The translations under genes and the position numbers were made by a program. Below are positions 34,264 to 46,093 of a DNA stretch of 64,000 bases, piece after piece (position 1 is the first letter of the stretch; each line of letters begins with the position of its first letter). The notes under the pieces are model-generated. The model saw only the letters and a list, made by a program, of their open reading frames with translations. It did no database searches and was not told the origin of the DNA. This stretch comes from Tamarix chinensis (Eukaryota > Streptophyta > Magnoliopsida > Caryophyllales > Tamaricaceae). The DNA lies in NCBI GenBank assembly GCA_030549775.1, contig CM060175.1:33087262-33151261 (forward strand), written 5' to 3'.

Positions 34264-36080
34264 TTATTTACCTTTTAAAAATAAAACACATATAATATTC
34301 TTATTTTATTTATCATTACTAGTAATCTTATGATTGTATTTAGTATATACAATGTAATAAATGATAATTATACATTGTATATTCTTGTTATGTTCACCTT
34401 TATTTTATAAAATTATCTTTTTTTATGTAATCAAATATTTTAAGTAATCAATTAAATATAATATATGATAAGCATCTAATATTTGTACTTGTAAACTTTA
34501 TAAATATTTAAAGCAATCAAATATAATACTCTTAAAACTTTTAAATATCTTTATTATTTACTTTTGTATAAATAAAAAGCATATAATATTCTTATTTCAT
34601 TTATCTTTACTAGTAATCTTATGATTGTATCTAATATACAATGTAATAAATGATAATTATACATTGTATAATATTATTATACTCACATTTATTTTATAAA
34701 TTATTTACCTTTGTAAAAATAAAATACATATAATATTCTTATTTCATTTATCTTTGCTAGTAATCTTATGATTGTATCTAATATATATAATGTAATAAAT
34801 GATAATTATACATTGTATAGTATTATTATACTCACCTTTATTTTATAAATTATTTACCTCTATATAAATAAAACACATAAAATATTTTTATTTTATTTAT
34901 CTTTACTAGTAATCTTATGATTGTGTCTAATATTTACAATGTAATAAATGATAATTATACATTGTATATTCTTATTATGCTCACCTTTATTTTATAAAAT
35001 TATCTTTTTTTAAGTAATCAAATATTTTAAGCAATCAAATAAATATAATATATAATAAACATCTAATATTTTTACTTGTAAAATTTATAAATATTTAAAG
35101 CAATCAAATATAATAATTTTAAAACTTTTAAATATCTTTATTATTTACCTTTGTATAAATAAACTACATATAATATTTTTATTTTATTTATCTTTACTAG
35201 TAATATTATGATTGTATCTAATATTTATAATGTAATAAATGATAATTATACATTGTATATTCTTGTTATGCTCACATTTATTTTATAAAATTATCTTTTT
35301 TTAAGTAATCAATTAAATATAATATATGATAAACATCAAATATTTGTACTTGTAAAATTTATAAATGTTTAAAGCAATCAAATATAATACTATTAAAACT
35401 TATAAATATCTTTATTATTTACTTTTGTAAAAATAAAACACATATAATATTCTTAGTTCATTTATCTTTACTAGTAATCTTATGATTGTATCTAATATTT
35501 ACAATGTAATAAATGATAATTATACATTGTATATTCTTGTTATGCTCACCTTTATTTTATAAAATTATCTTTTTTAAGTAATCAAATATTTTAAGTAATC
35601 AAATAAATATAATATATGATAAACATCTAATATTTTTACTTGTAAAATTTATAAATATTTTAAGCAATCAAATATAATATTATTAAAACTTATAAATATC
35701 TTTATTATTTACCTTTGTAAAAATAAAACACATATAATATTCTTATTTCATTTATCTTTACTAGTAATCTTATGATTGTATCTAATATTAATATATACAA
35801 TGTAATATATGATGATTATACATTGTATAATCTTGTTTTGATCATCTTTATTTTGTACAATTATCTTTTTTTTAAGTAAATATTTTAAGTAATCAAATAA
35901 ATTATAATCAATGATAAATATCTTTGTTTGATTCAAAGCACAATATTTTTTATTATTAAAATTTATAAATATCTTTACTATTTATTTGAGAAAATAAAGC
36001 GCATTTAATATTTTTAATTCTTTTATCTTCAATATAAATCTTATGGTTGTCTGTCTCTAATATTTACGATTTATGAAATG
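34013..36080 (+). repeat. Satellite array with ~290-bp and 149-bp units
   Basis: The marker aatgtaataaatgataatta recurs at 34351, 34640, 34789, 34938, 35229, 35503 and (with changes) 35799, with a diverged copy at 34013 and a remnant near 36066. Spacings are 289, 149, 149, 291, 274 and 296 bp. The long unit consists of the short unit plus a central insert of two related ~70-bp blocks (around aagcaatcaaat). A (TA)n microsatellite at about 34228-34260 expands the first unit. There is no coding potential. Confidence 0.88.
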
Positions 36081-36084
36081 ATAA

Positions 36085-36321
36085 TTGCCTAGACTCGAAT
36101 ATGAGTGAACCTGTCAAAACTCGACCCGACCTGACCCATTAAGTTAACCCATAACTAATCAAATCCAACCCGTCAAATTATATGAAATGACCCCACCCAT
36201 CAACTTAACTCAAAACAACTCGAACATAGTGGGACTAACTCGTCATATTACATGAAATGACCTGAACAGACCGAAGCCACCTTCTCATGTGAACTAGAAA
36301 ATGACCCGAAACTAACCCTAC
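36085..36321 (+). repeat. Degenerate ACCCGA repeat field 2, left half
   Basis: Words such as cgacccgacctgaccc and aaatgacccgaa. It ends with CCTAC at 36317-36321, the target duplication of the Athila-type complex, and resumes at 58918, so 36085-36321 and 58918-59170 were one continuous field before insertion. Confidence 0.75.
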
Positions 36322-38129
36322 TGGTGCAACCGTAGCCGGCACGCAATTTAAACCCTCTTGTTGTCAATTGTAGTACTGGTAAATAAGGGTATCGTTCTAG
36401 CCGGGGATTGAGAGGGCTCACCTCTAATTAACTAGCTTGAAAATAAAACTAAAACTAAAAATAAAAATCCAAAATACCACAAAATAAATAAATAAGAAAA
36501 ATACTAATGGGGGTTATAAAAATAATAAAATAATAAAAGGAATAAATAAAATCAAACTAATAATGAAAATAATGAAGATATGGGAAACCGCAGATATGAG
36601 AAATATGTTAGGGAAATAAAAATCCACCACTAGATTAGGTTGAAAATATAATATTTATTTCTAAGTCATCTTTTAATCATGAGAAAGAGATCGACCAAGT
36701 TGCACACCAAAAGCAGGTCTATACACCTTATATTACTTCCCTTAATTAATTAATACGACAAAGCGCCAATATTAACCCTATTAAATACTAGCAGTATAGC
36801 AGCAACAAGCGGCTCCTATATTTAACTAGATTTAATGCATTAAGTGTAAGTGGAAGGCTATCAATCTAAGTACCCATACTAGTACAAAAAGCATGTCTAG
36901 CTGTATTTCCTTTCCTTGACCCACACGTATCGAAACGTTTTACCACTTCGGTTTGAATCACAAAATGATTAGGTGAATTGCTATCTAACCTAGCTGCAAT
37001 TTATACATATAAATTCTAGTATATTTAGATGGCCACCTAGCAAGCAAATAATCCTACATACTGTCACTTATGAGGTACTTGAACAAACCATGCACCAAAT
37101 AAACTATACTTGACAGAATTATACATATAAACGATAGCAATTAACATAGAGTCAAGAAACAATCTCACGAAACAAAGAAAATAAAATTATAATTCAAATC
37201 ATAATCTAGGGTTTCAATTCATTCCCTAACAATAAATAATCAGCCAGCCATAATTAAAGAATTAATTATACAGAAATATATATATCTAAAATATAAATTA
37301 AAAATAAGAGAAATAAATAACCGGAATTAATTTTAAATAAAGGATCAAGAATTTATTCAGATCAAAATTAATTTTATCTGAAATAAATTCTACCGGTATA
37401 AATTCTTCTCTAATTTTTCTCTCTCGGTGCCTTGATTTCTGTGCCAAATTCTTTCTTTTTCTTTTCCTTCGGCTGGTGGCTGACAGAGGCTGTGCTGCCG
37501 CGCGTCCGTTGGCCTCGGTTTCCGTGTGCCTCGTACTATGCGGCTGCTTTTGTTTCCTTCCGTGCTGCGTCCTTCGCTGCGCCGAGCCTGACCTCCTCTC
37601 TCTTCTCTGCACTCTGTCTCTCCCGAGCCTGTAAAGGCTTGCGTCCTGCGGCTCTGCCGCCCCCTTTCTCTATGGCTTCTTTCACGTCCTCTCCCTGCCG
37701 TCCCTTTTTATAATTTTCCGTGCCCTCCGTTTTACTTCTGTCGCTGCGCCCCTCCATTCCACGTCAGCCCTGCTGACTCTTTTTGTTTTCGTGCGCTGAG
37801 CCTGTGCTCCATTTGGTTTTCATTTTGTTCCAGGCCTTTGGGCCTTCGGCCTTTGGCCGTTGGTCCAAAGGTCAAATTTCTTTATTTTTTATTTTTTATT
37901 TTCTTTTATTTAAAAAAAATAATACCTGCAAAATAAAATTCAATAAATATTAATAAATAATATTTTATTCTAAATTTACTTAATTTATATCATTTTAGCT
38001 CAAATAATAATTTTTATGCAATTTTACCTCTTAAGCATAAAACAATAATTATTCCCCTATATTAGCTAAATAAACTACCAAAAACTAAGATTATAAGGAT
38101 ATAAAATGTGTCAAAATATGAACTCATCA
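36322..38129 (-). repeat. Athila LTR1 (outer 3' LTR), 1,808 bp
   Basis: In element sense it runs from TGATGAGTTC to GGTTGCACCA (one change from the GGTCGCACCA of the other copies). A minus-strand TATA-like TTATAAAAAG lies at 37704-37713 in the C/T-rich part. It is collinear with LTR3 apart from a ~70-bp tandem duplication in LTR3. Open frames on either strand here are not conserved between copies and are not called. Confidence 0.88.
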
Positions 38130-40170
38130 CACCCCCACACTTAGCTTCTTGCTTGTCCTCAAGCAATTTATTACTCTAAATAAATAAAATTAAATTAACT
38201 AGCCACTTTCGTAGGTCTCACGATTACACTTAGCATGTGCAACAAGCCCTTTAAACCCCTAGGTCACCCATCGAGGACGAGTAAGGTCTCGTGAGGGTTT
38301 CGCAGATGATATACCCACAAAATCACACACAATAATAATAATAAAAAAATTCAAACTACACCTAATACCCTTAACCATTTTTTTCTCAGAATCTTTTACT
38401 TTCAAACGTCAAGATTAGCAATCAATCAAGATTTAGCATTGGGAGATTTAAAGAATCAATTTCAACATATGGTTCACACATAAACATGACAGGTATGAAC
38501 AGATCAATATTATGGATGAAAATCTACCACGCCTTAGTCACATCAAGAGTCATCCTCACTATGGATACCCTCTATATTTTTTCTCTCTTAGATTCATGGC
38601 TACAAATATATAGAAACACTCATGTATGTGAGATAAGATGATGAAGATAACAAACGACTCACATATATACACAAATAAGGCTCATGTTCTTGTGGATAAA
38701 ACCTCATGAAAGATACCAAATATTTGCCAAATGGACCGAACCATATGCTTAACTCTTGTAACTAATCTCCATTAGATCAAAGGCTGCTCATCTCAAGAAT
38801 CAATTAGGACTTACTTATTGGTTGTAACGGGGCTTAAGGTAAAGAAGGGTATGGAGTATTTTAGAAGTGTGGTGCTAAAAAGATCAAGAGCTAGTGGAAT
38901 CTAATAGGTAGATGAAATATAAGCTTAATTCCACATCAACGATCATTGATACATATCTCCAACTTAACACCAAAATAGAACATGAATAGAACTTTCTCAA
39001 CATAATCTCCATAACTCCCTCTCTTCCTCATATCCCAACATTTTTTTCTTTCTTTCTTTTTTTTTGATAATTTTCAATTTTTTTTTCTTTTCATTCAAAA
39101 TTTTTCCTCCACCAAACATAACCAATCCCTTTTCTTAGCATGGATACATATATTTCTTGCACACACACACATACACAACCACTCTTCATATCCATAACGA
39201 TTTGATTTCCTTCCACTAGCTTTAAGCAATGGTAAAGATATTAAGGCCCAACGGTTATTCAATGTAGGTAATGAAGAAAAGTATATGTTCCTTGTATAGG
39301 CTCAAAGGGTTTCGATGGGATGTATATCATGGATACACAAATCAGGTTAAGCTATTTGGTCATGTGATGGAAACTTTTCTAAGCTGCCTTCATCATTTCC
39401 TCAATCAGAGCATGTTTTGACTATAAGCTTCGAATAGCACAAGAGTAAGTTCTAGTAATCTCTATAGTCCATTACAAGATCTATGGCAAATAATTTGATC
39501 AAAGCAATTAAACATATATGAGGTTTACAAAAAAAATTTTGAAGCCAAGAAAAGTAGATGATTTTGTGTAAATTTGCTCAGAAAAAGAAGGTACATATGG
39601 TTCAAAAGCTCACTAAGGAATGTGACGAATCTCAACATGCCATGTCGGTGGTTAGAAAATCATACATATTCTTTCTCCATTCAAACTTAGGCACGTAGAT
39701 ATGTGTTCCCTATATCGAAATTAATACAAAAAATCTCCACTTGCCTTATCTCGATTTCATGATCCTCTGTTCGTTAGATTTCAAAGATATATTCCTCATT
39801 AACTAGTTAAGGCTCTTACGACTCTAAAAACACTAAACACTCTAATCAAAACCTAAACAATTTTTTTTTTCAAATTTTTTTTTGACACGTACATAAAACA
39901 CATGCACCCCCACACTTAAATCACACATTGTCCTCAATGTGTAAACAACTAAGGAAACATGAAATTTAATGTATGGAGAAAACAAAATAAATAAATAAAT
40001 AAATAAATAACTAAAGGATAGAAAAATCCCTTATGACATTGGGTTGCCTCCCAAGTAGCGCTTGTTTTTATGTCTTCAGCCTGACATGATCTCGGTTTGT
40101 CTCGTTCAAGGTGGATACGTCCACTTGAGAGCTGCTTCACCAAATCCTTCCTTGTGCTGATCATCTTTAT
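38130..40170 (-). other. Internal region 1: long 3' non-coding segment
   Basis: Begins (plus strand) with the polypurine-tract complement cacccccacac, followed by about 1.9 kb of non-coding sequence collinear with 49473-51440 of internal region 2. At the right end the gcgcttgtttttatgtcttc box common to both regions is followed by sequence unique to region 1, including a frame with MISTRKDLVKQLSSGRIHLE (about 40080-40164). No env-like ORF and no pol. Confidence 0.7.
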
Positions 40171-40171
40171 C

Positions 40172-40239
40172 CTGCAAGGAAGAAAAAGATAAAATGTTAG
40201 ATTTAATGAAAGATTTGATCCAACAGTAACGTAACTTAC
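40172..40239 (-). other. Intron-like segment in non-autonomous Athila
   Basis: Read on the minus strand across the G2-free site, the gag-like ORF ends atgctag followed by GTAAGTTACG (40239 leftwards) and then, after a T-rich stretch, tcttccttgcag at 40172. This is a good plant-type donor and acceptor 68 bp apart. Splicing would join the gag-like ORF to the 40080-40171 frame. It is inferred from motifs only. G2's CCTAG target duplication overlaps the donor. Confidence 0.4.
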
Positions 40240-40243
40240 CTAG

Positions 40244-40975
40244 TGATGCGTGCACGGTTAGAGTTTTAGATTTAGATGGAGTTTATATGGAGTATTTGAT
40301 GAGTATGGATTATGGAGGTTGATGATGGGGATTCGAAGGGGTGGATGATGATGGAACACGAGGTAGAAGGGTAAATTAATCTTTAAACCACACAGAAATA
40401 AAGATTAAGGTTTCGAGAACAAAACCATTCACACAGATTCGGTTTTATTTCGAGATGATTCGAAACAAATCGTTCACACAGATTCGACTTGTTACGAGAT
40501 GAATCCACACAGAATTCAGGTTTAAGCAATGCTTAAGGTTGTTCTTCTTATTCAAGTTGTGTCTTTCTACTTGGTTTCCTATGGTTTATATAGCCAAGGA
40601 ACCAAGCATCTTCTCAAAAGATTACAAGCATATTCCCTCTCAAAAGCATTAATTCCCTTAAGACTAGCTAGTTAATAGTCAGTTACTAACTGACTAAAAG
40701 TAAATAACAATAACTAGTACTTAAACATAAACGTTACGCTAGCTAATAAACGTTGACTAAAAGTAAATAACAATAACTAGTATTTAAAAATAAACGTTAT
40801 GCTAGCTAACAAACGTTGACTAAAAGTAAATAACAATAACTAGTACTTAAAAATAAACGTTACGCTAGCTAACAAACGTTACATGAAGCCATGCATACCC
40901 CCTATTCATGCACCCATTATGAGTAGCGTAACTGTCTTCCTTGGTGTTATGTTCTGTGACTCTGCTCCCGCATCA
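40244..40975 (-). repeat. G2 3' LTR, 732 bp
   Basis: Pairs with 45357-46088. A minus-strand TATATAAA box lies at 40585-40592. Three 63-bp tandem units begin gactaaaagtaaataac at 40692, 40755 and 40818. The last 70 bp (40906-40975) encode the end of the pol frame. Confidence 0.93.
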
Positions 40976-43900
40976 TTCTCCCCGGGTTGGTTTGAATTTG
41001 TCCTCAAATTCGAGTCGTCATGATAGGGGCTGATGTCTCCAATATTGAACGTTCTCGATACTCCTCCGTAGGAGTCAGGTAGTTCTAGCTCGTAGGCGCT
41101 CTCTCCAAATCTACGAAGGACCTTGAAGGGACCGTCTGCTCGAGGCATGAGCTTATTTTTCCTTAAGTTGGGAAACCTTTCCTTCCGAAGGTGTAACCAT
41201 ATGAGGTCTCCTGGCTGGAAATCTGGTTGAGTGCGATGTTTGTCTGCCTTGGCCTTATATCTCTCGTTGGACTTTTCGATATTGCCCTTAATCTGTTGGT
41301 GTAGCTTCTGGAAGAATTCTACCCTTTCTTCTGCATCATGGTTCCGCATTTCCCCTTTCTTCAATGCTACCATGTCGATGGGAATATATGGATTGAAACC
41401 ATATACGATCTCAAAAGGGCTACACTTTGTGGTTGTAGAAGGACATCGATTGTAAGCAAATTCAGCATGGGCAAGCTTGACATCCCAATCCCTGGTACTT
41501 TTACTAACCAGTCCCCTCAGTAGAGTTCCCAATGTTCGGTTCGTGACTTCTGTCTGTCCATCGGTCTGGGGGTGGTGTGAAGTACTGAATAGAAGTTTTG
41601 TGCCCAGCTTGTGCCACAAAGTCTTCCAAAAATAACTAAGGAACTTGACATCCCTATCCGAAACTATCGTCCTCGGAACCCCATGCAGTTTCACAACCTC
41701 CTGAAAATACAGATCCGCAACATAGGTTGCATCATTGGTTTTATGACACGGTATAAAATGTGCCATCTTGGAGAACCGATCAACGACTACCATGATAGAA
41801 TCTTTCCCGCGTTGGGTTCGGGGCAGCCCTAGTATAAAATCCATACTAACTCCTTCCCATGGTTGGGTAGGTACAGGCAATGGCACATAGACTCCCTTGT
41901 GAAAGAAACTTTTGCTCTTTTGACACGTGGAACATCTGGTGACCGTGTCTAGGACTCCCTTTTTCATCCTTGGCCAGTAGAAGTGTTCCTGCAATAGTTC
42001 CAGAGTCTTGTTGATCCCAAAATGTCCGGCTATCCCTCCTTCATGTACCTCCTTGATGAGTAATTCCCGAACTGATGTTCTGGGGATACACAATTTGTTG
42101 TTCTTGAATAAGAACCCATCTTGAAGAGCATAGGCCCCGTGAACCCCCTATTTCTCACACTCCTCGACTATCATGGAGAAATCCTCATCCGCGGAGTACT
42201 GCCCTTTGAGCATCTCGAACCCTAGTAGCTTAGCTTCCATCACGGTGAGCACCATACTCCGCCGGGATAGGGCATCTGCTACCACATTTTCTTTTCCATC
42301 CACATGACAGGTAGAGAAGACGAAAGTCTGAAGTAGGCTGGTCCATTTGGCATGCCTTATGCTTATCTTCTTCTGGCCATGTAAATATTTCAAACTCTCA
42401 TGATCAGAGTGAAGTACAAAAGGTTTTGGTCTCAGATAGTGGCTCCATGTCTCCAAGCTTCGCACAATAGCATAAAACTCCTTGTCGTATGTCGAGTAGT
42501 TGAGTCTAGCCCCATTTAACTTCTCGCTAAAGAATGCTACTGGCCTCTTCTCCTGAGAAAGCACTCCCCCGATACCCACACCTCTTGCGTCACAAGTTAC
42601 CTCAAACAACTTGTCGAAACACGGTAGGGTTAGCACCGGTGCATTGGAGAGCCTCTCCTTCAATTATTCAAATGCCTTGGTTTCCCGGTCATCCCAGTGG
42701 AATTCCCCCTTTTTCATTAATTGTGTCATAGGTGCCGCAATAGTGGAGAAATCCTTGATGAACCTTCGGTAGAAGGACGCCAGTCCGTGAAAACTTTGAA
42801 CTTCATGCACATTAGTAGGGGTTGGCCATGTCTGGATTGATTCCACCTTGGATGGATCTACTCGGATACCATCTCCGCTTACTATATAACCAAGAAAGAT
42901 TACACTTGCTATCATGAAGTCACATTTTTCCCTTTTGCCGTAGAGCTTCACCTCTCTGAGCTTATCGAACAATTGTCTCAGATGTTGTCGGTGTTCGACC
43001 TCTGTCTTGCTATACACCAGGATATCATCCAGATATACAACAACAAAGACTCCAAGAAAGGGTCGTAGAACCTCGGTCATCAACCGCATAAAAGAGCTCG
43101 GTGCGTTGCATAATCCGAAGGGCATTACCAACCACTCGTATAGCCCATACTTGGTCTTAAAAGCGGTCTTCCATTCATCTCCCTCTCAAATCCTCATCTG
43201 ATGATAGCCACTTCTGAGATCGAGCTTCGAGAAGACTTTAGCTCCGTGCAACTCATCTAGCATGTCATCCAACCTCGGCATTGGAAATCTGTACTTGATC
43301 GTGATGTTGTTAACTGCTCTGGAGTCGATGCACATCCTCCATGTGCCATCTTTCTTTGGCACCAATAAGGCTGGAACCCCGCATGGACTCATGCTCTCTC
43401 GTATAAAACCCTGATCCAGCAACTCTTGTACCTGTCTTTGCAACTCCTTAGCTTCTTCTGGGTTGCATCTATAAGCTGGGCGATTCGGTAGTGGGGCTCC
43501 TGGCATGAGATCTATAGCATGCTCGATTCCTCTCAAAGGAGGCAACCCAATTGGTAGCTCATCTGGGAACACATCTGCATATTCTTTCAATATTTTTTTC
43601 AGCTTTGGATCTTGGTTGATGGCCTCTTTGTTTTTTGAGATCTCCCTTGCTACTAGGGCGTAGCACCTTTCTTCCCCCTTTAGAGCTTCCAACATTTCAT
43701 GCTCTTTCAAAATCAGCAATTCTTTACTCTTTCAGCTCGAATTCTCTTCTTTCTCTCTAACCAAACTCTCCTCGTCCTCGTTTGGTTTTAATTTGTACTT
43801 CTTCTGATCCTTACACACGATGTATTCGTTGAGGACCCCATCATGTGTAACCTTTCTATCATACTGCCATGGTCTCCCCAACAGAATATGACAAGCATCC

Positions 43901-45300
43901 ATAGGCAGGACATCACATAGAATAGTATCTACATAATTCCCAACTTTGAACGAGATAAGAGATTGTTTTGTTACCCGTATGCCCTTGTCGCGATTGAGCC
44001 ATTGCAGTGAATATGGCCTGGGGTGACTCGTTGTTTCCAATCCAAGCTTGTTGACCATCTTCTCACTAGCTACGTTGGTGCATGAGCCGCTATCAACGAT
44101 GATCTCACATACTCGATCTCCAACTCGGCACTTAGCCTTAAAAAGCCTTTCCCGCTGAGTAGGTAGAGGTCGGGTTTACACTTGGAGAACTCGTCTCAGC
44201 ACATAACAATCTACGGTTCCTTCTTCCAAGGCATCCTTTGGCTCTTCGGTTTCATCCTCCTCATGGTCTTCACTTTCCTCACATGTCTCCATATTGGCGA
44301 TTTCCTTCAGGGATAACACTCGTTGGTTTGAGCAATCCCGAGCGAAGTGACCATATCCCCGGCACTTAAAGCATTGCCTGCGGACCTTCTCCTCCGCTTG
44401 CTCCTTGCCTTTTTCCCCCCGAGTGAATCTTCTATCCGCATCGGTGTTAGTGGATTGCACCATTGGTGGCTTAGATCCTCCTTTAAAGTTTGACCCATAC
44501 GAAACACTGATGGACTTACTTGGAACCTTGCCCCGCTTCAACTGTTTTTCGAACTTGATGGCTAGTTTAGCCAAATCTTCGAAAACTTCATATGGGTACA
44601 CTTCTACCTTCTCTCGGAGATTCATATTCAAATCTCCTATGAATCGTGCACATCGCTGCTCTTCTCGTTCTTGCACATCACATACAAGCGTTAGCCTTTC
44701 GAATTCTCAAATATACTCTTCAACTCCGAGTAGGCCCTGCCTCAGAGTGGTCATCTTGATGAAGTTCTCTTGCTCGTATTCTCTCGGAACGAACTTCTTC
44801 CTTAGATGCTTCTTCAACTTTTCCCATGATCTGATTCTTGTTTTCCCTTCTCTTTCTCTTCTTCGTTTTAGATTGTCATAGCATACTCTAGCAAATTTCT
44901 TCAACTTCAAGATTGCTATACGACATCTCTTCTCATCATCGATCTCCTTATACTCAAAGATCGACTCCACGTTTTGCAACCATTCAAGGAACAATTCCGG
45001 GTCGAGATTACCCTCAAAGTCCGGTAAGTCAAAACGGATCCCCTTCTCTACGTCGTCATATGTCCTCCTAAAGGACTCATGTGCCCTTCCGTAGTCTCCT
45101 ACACTTTCTTCTTCCCCTTCCAATCGATGCGATGTTCTCCTCATATACTCTACTTCGATTGGCTCTCTTCGGTAAGGTTGTTGCACATGTGACCCTTGTG
45201 CTTGGGAAGCTTCGATTCTTCCCATACGGATCTTGACATCCTTAAAATCTTCCACCAAGGCTTTGAGAATATCTCTAAACTCTTCTTCTTGACTTGCCAT
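40906..45300 (-). pseudogene. G2 gag-pol polyprotein with six in-frame stops
   Basis: One frame of 1,465 codons from ATG 45298-45300 to TGA 40906-40908, without frameshift. Order: gag with PDFEGNLDPELFLEWLQN (44990-45045), zinc knuckle CFKCRGYGHFARDC (about 44331-44372), protease box DSGSCTNVAS (about 44069-44098) and MDACHILLGRPWQYD, RT with [11 protein letters not shown] and YLDDI at 43021-43035, RNase H ([10 protein letters not shown], where the usual Ser after CDA is Arg; [20 protein letters not shown]), and integrase with an HHCC zinc region (GHFGINKT...CSTCQ) and a DDE core (SMDFILG, VSDRD, TEVTNR). Stops lie at 44707-44709, 44176-44178, 43732-43734, 43186-43188, 42664-42666 and 42148-42150. 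Each is one C-to-T change from Arg or Gln. The frame crosses the purine tract and ends inside the 3' LTR. Confidence 0.93.
40976..40985 (-). other. G2 polypurine tract
   Basis: Minus strand ccggggagaa directly before the LTR TGATGCGG. It is unusual in lying inside the pol reading frame. Confidence 0.7.
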
Positions 45301-45341
45301 GGTTGGTCTTGAAGAATTTGTTCACTCTAACCACAACCTTA

Positions 45342-45353
45342 GCTTTGATACCA
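45342..45353 (-). other. G2 primer-binding site (tRNA-iMet)
   Basis: Minus strand TGGTATCAAAGC, 11 of 12 matches to the initiator tRNA-Met 3' complement, three bases from the LTR. Confidence 0.85.
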
Positions 45354-45356
45354 AAT

Positions 45357-46088
45357 TGATGCGTGCACGGTTAGAGTTTTATATTTAGATGGAGTTTATA
45401 TGGAGTATTTGATGAGTATGGATTATGGAGGTTGATGATGGGGATTCGAAGGGGTGGATGATGATGGAACACGAGGTAGAAGGGTAAATTAATCTTTAAA
45501 CCACACAGAAATAACAATTAAGGTTTCGAGAACAAAACCGTTCACACAGATTCAGTTTTATTTCGAGATGATTCGAAACAAATCGTTCACACAGATTCTA
45601 CTTGTTACGAGATGAATCCACACAGAATTCAGGTTTAAGCAATGCTTAAGGTTGTTCTTCTTATTCAAGTTGTGTCTTTCTACTTGGTTTCCTATGGTTT
45701 ATATAGCCAAGGAACCAAGCATCTTCTCAAAAGATTACAAGCATATTCCCTCTCAAAAGCATTAATTCCCTTAAGACTAGCTAGTTAATAGTCAGTTACT
45801 AACTGACTAAAAGTAAATAACAATAACTAGTACTTAAACATAAACGTTACGCTAGCTAATAAACGTTGACTAAAAGTAAATAACAATAACTAGTATTTAA
45901 AAATAAACGTTACGCTAGCTAACAAACGTTGACTAAAAGTAAATAACAATAACTAGTACTTAAAAATAAACGTTACGCTAGCTAACAAACGTTACATGAA
46001 GCCATGCATACCCCCTATTCATGCACCCATTATGAGTAGCGTAACTGTCTTCCTTGGTGTTATGTTTTGTGACTCTGCTCCCGCATCA
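45357..46088 (-). repeat. G2 5' LTR, 732 bp
   Basis: Same length as the 3' LTR. TATATAAA on the minus strand at 45698-45705 is the likely promoter. The 63-bp units begin at 45805, 45868 and 45931 and end at 45993. Confidence 0.93.
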
Positions 46089-46093
46089 CCTAG

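Larger units (their letters stand above)
40244..46088 (-). mobile_element. G2, nested Ty3/gypsy element, TSD CCTAG
   Basis: A structurally complete element: two 732-bp LTRs, primer site, one gag-pol frame, purine tract. CCTAG is duplicated at 40239-40243 and 46089-46093. The LTR termini form a perfect TGATGCG/CGCATCA inverted repeat. I count about eight substitutions and no indel between LTRs, so it is much younger than G1. It lies inside internal region 1 of the Athila complex. Single-frame gag-pol, a TGATG...CATCA terminus and pol running into the 3' LTR are compatible with a CRM-type chromovirus, but I did not establish the clade. Confidence 0.93.

Noticed and set aside
34013..36080. CRISPR-like array.
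   Set aside because: Units are contiguous satellite monomers with no short identical repeats separated by unique spacers, and the context is plant nuclear DNA.
40692..40880. Tandem 63-bp units considered as an independent minisatellite.
   Set aside because: They occur identically placed in both G2 LTRs, so they are part of the LTR rather than a separate feature.
44405..44881. A 158-codon plus-strand frame opposite G2 gag.
   Set aside because: It is the antisense shadow of gag; the minus-strand frame has recognised domains.
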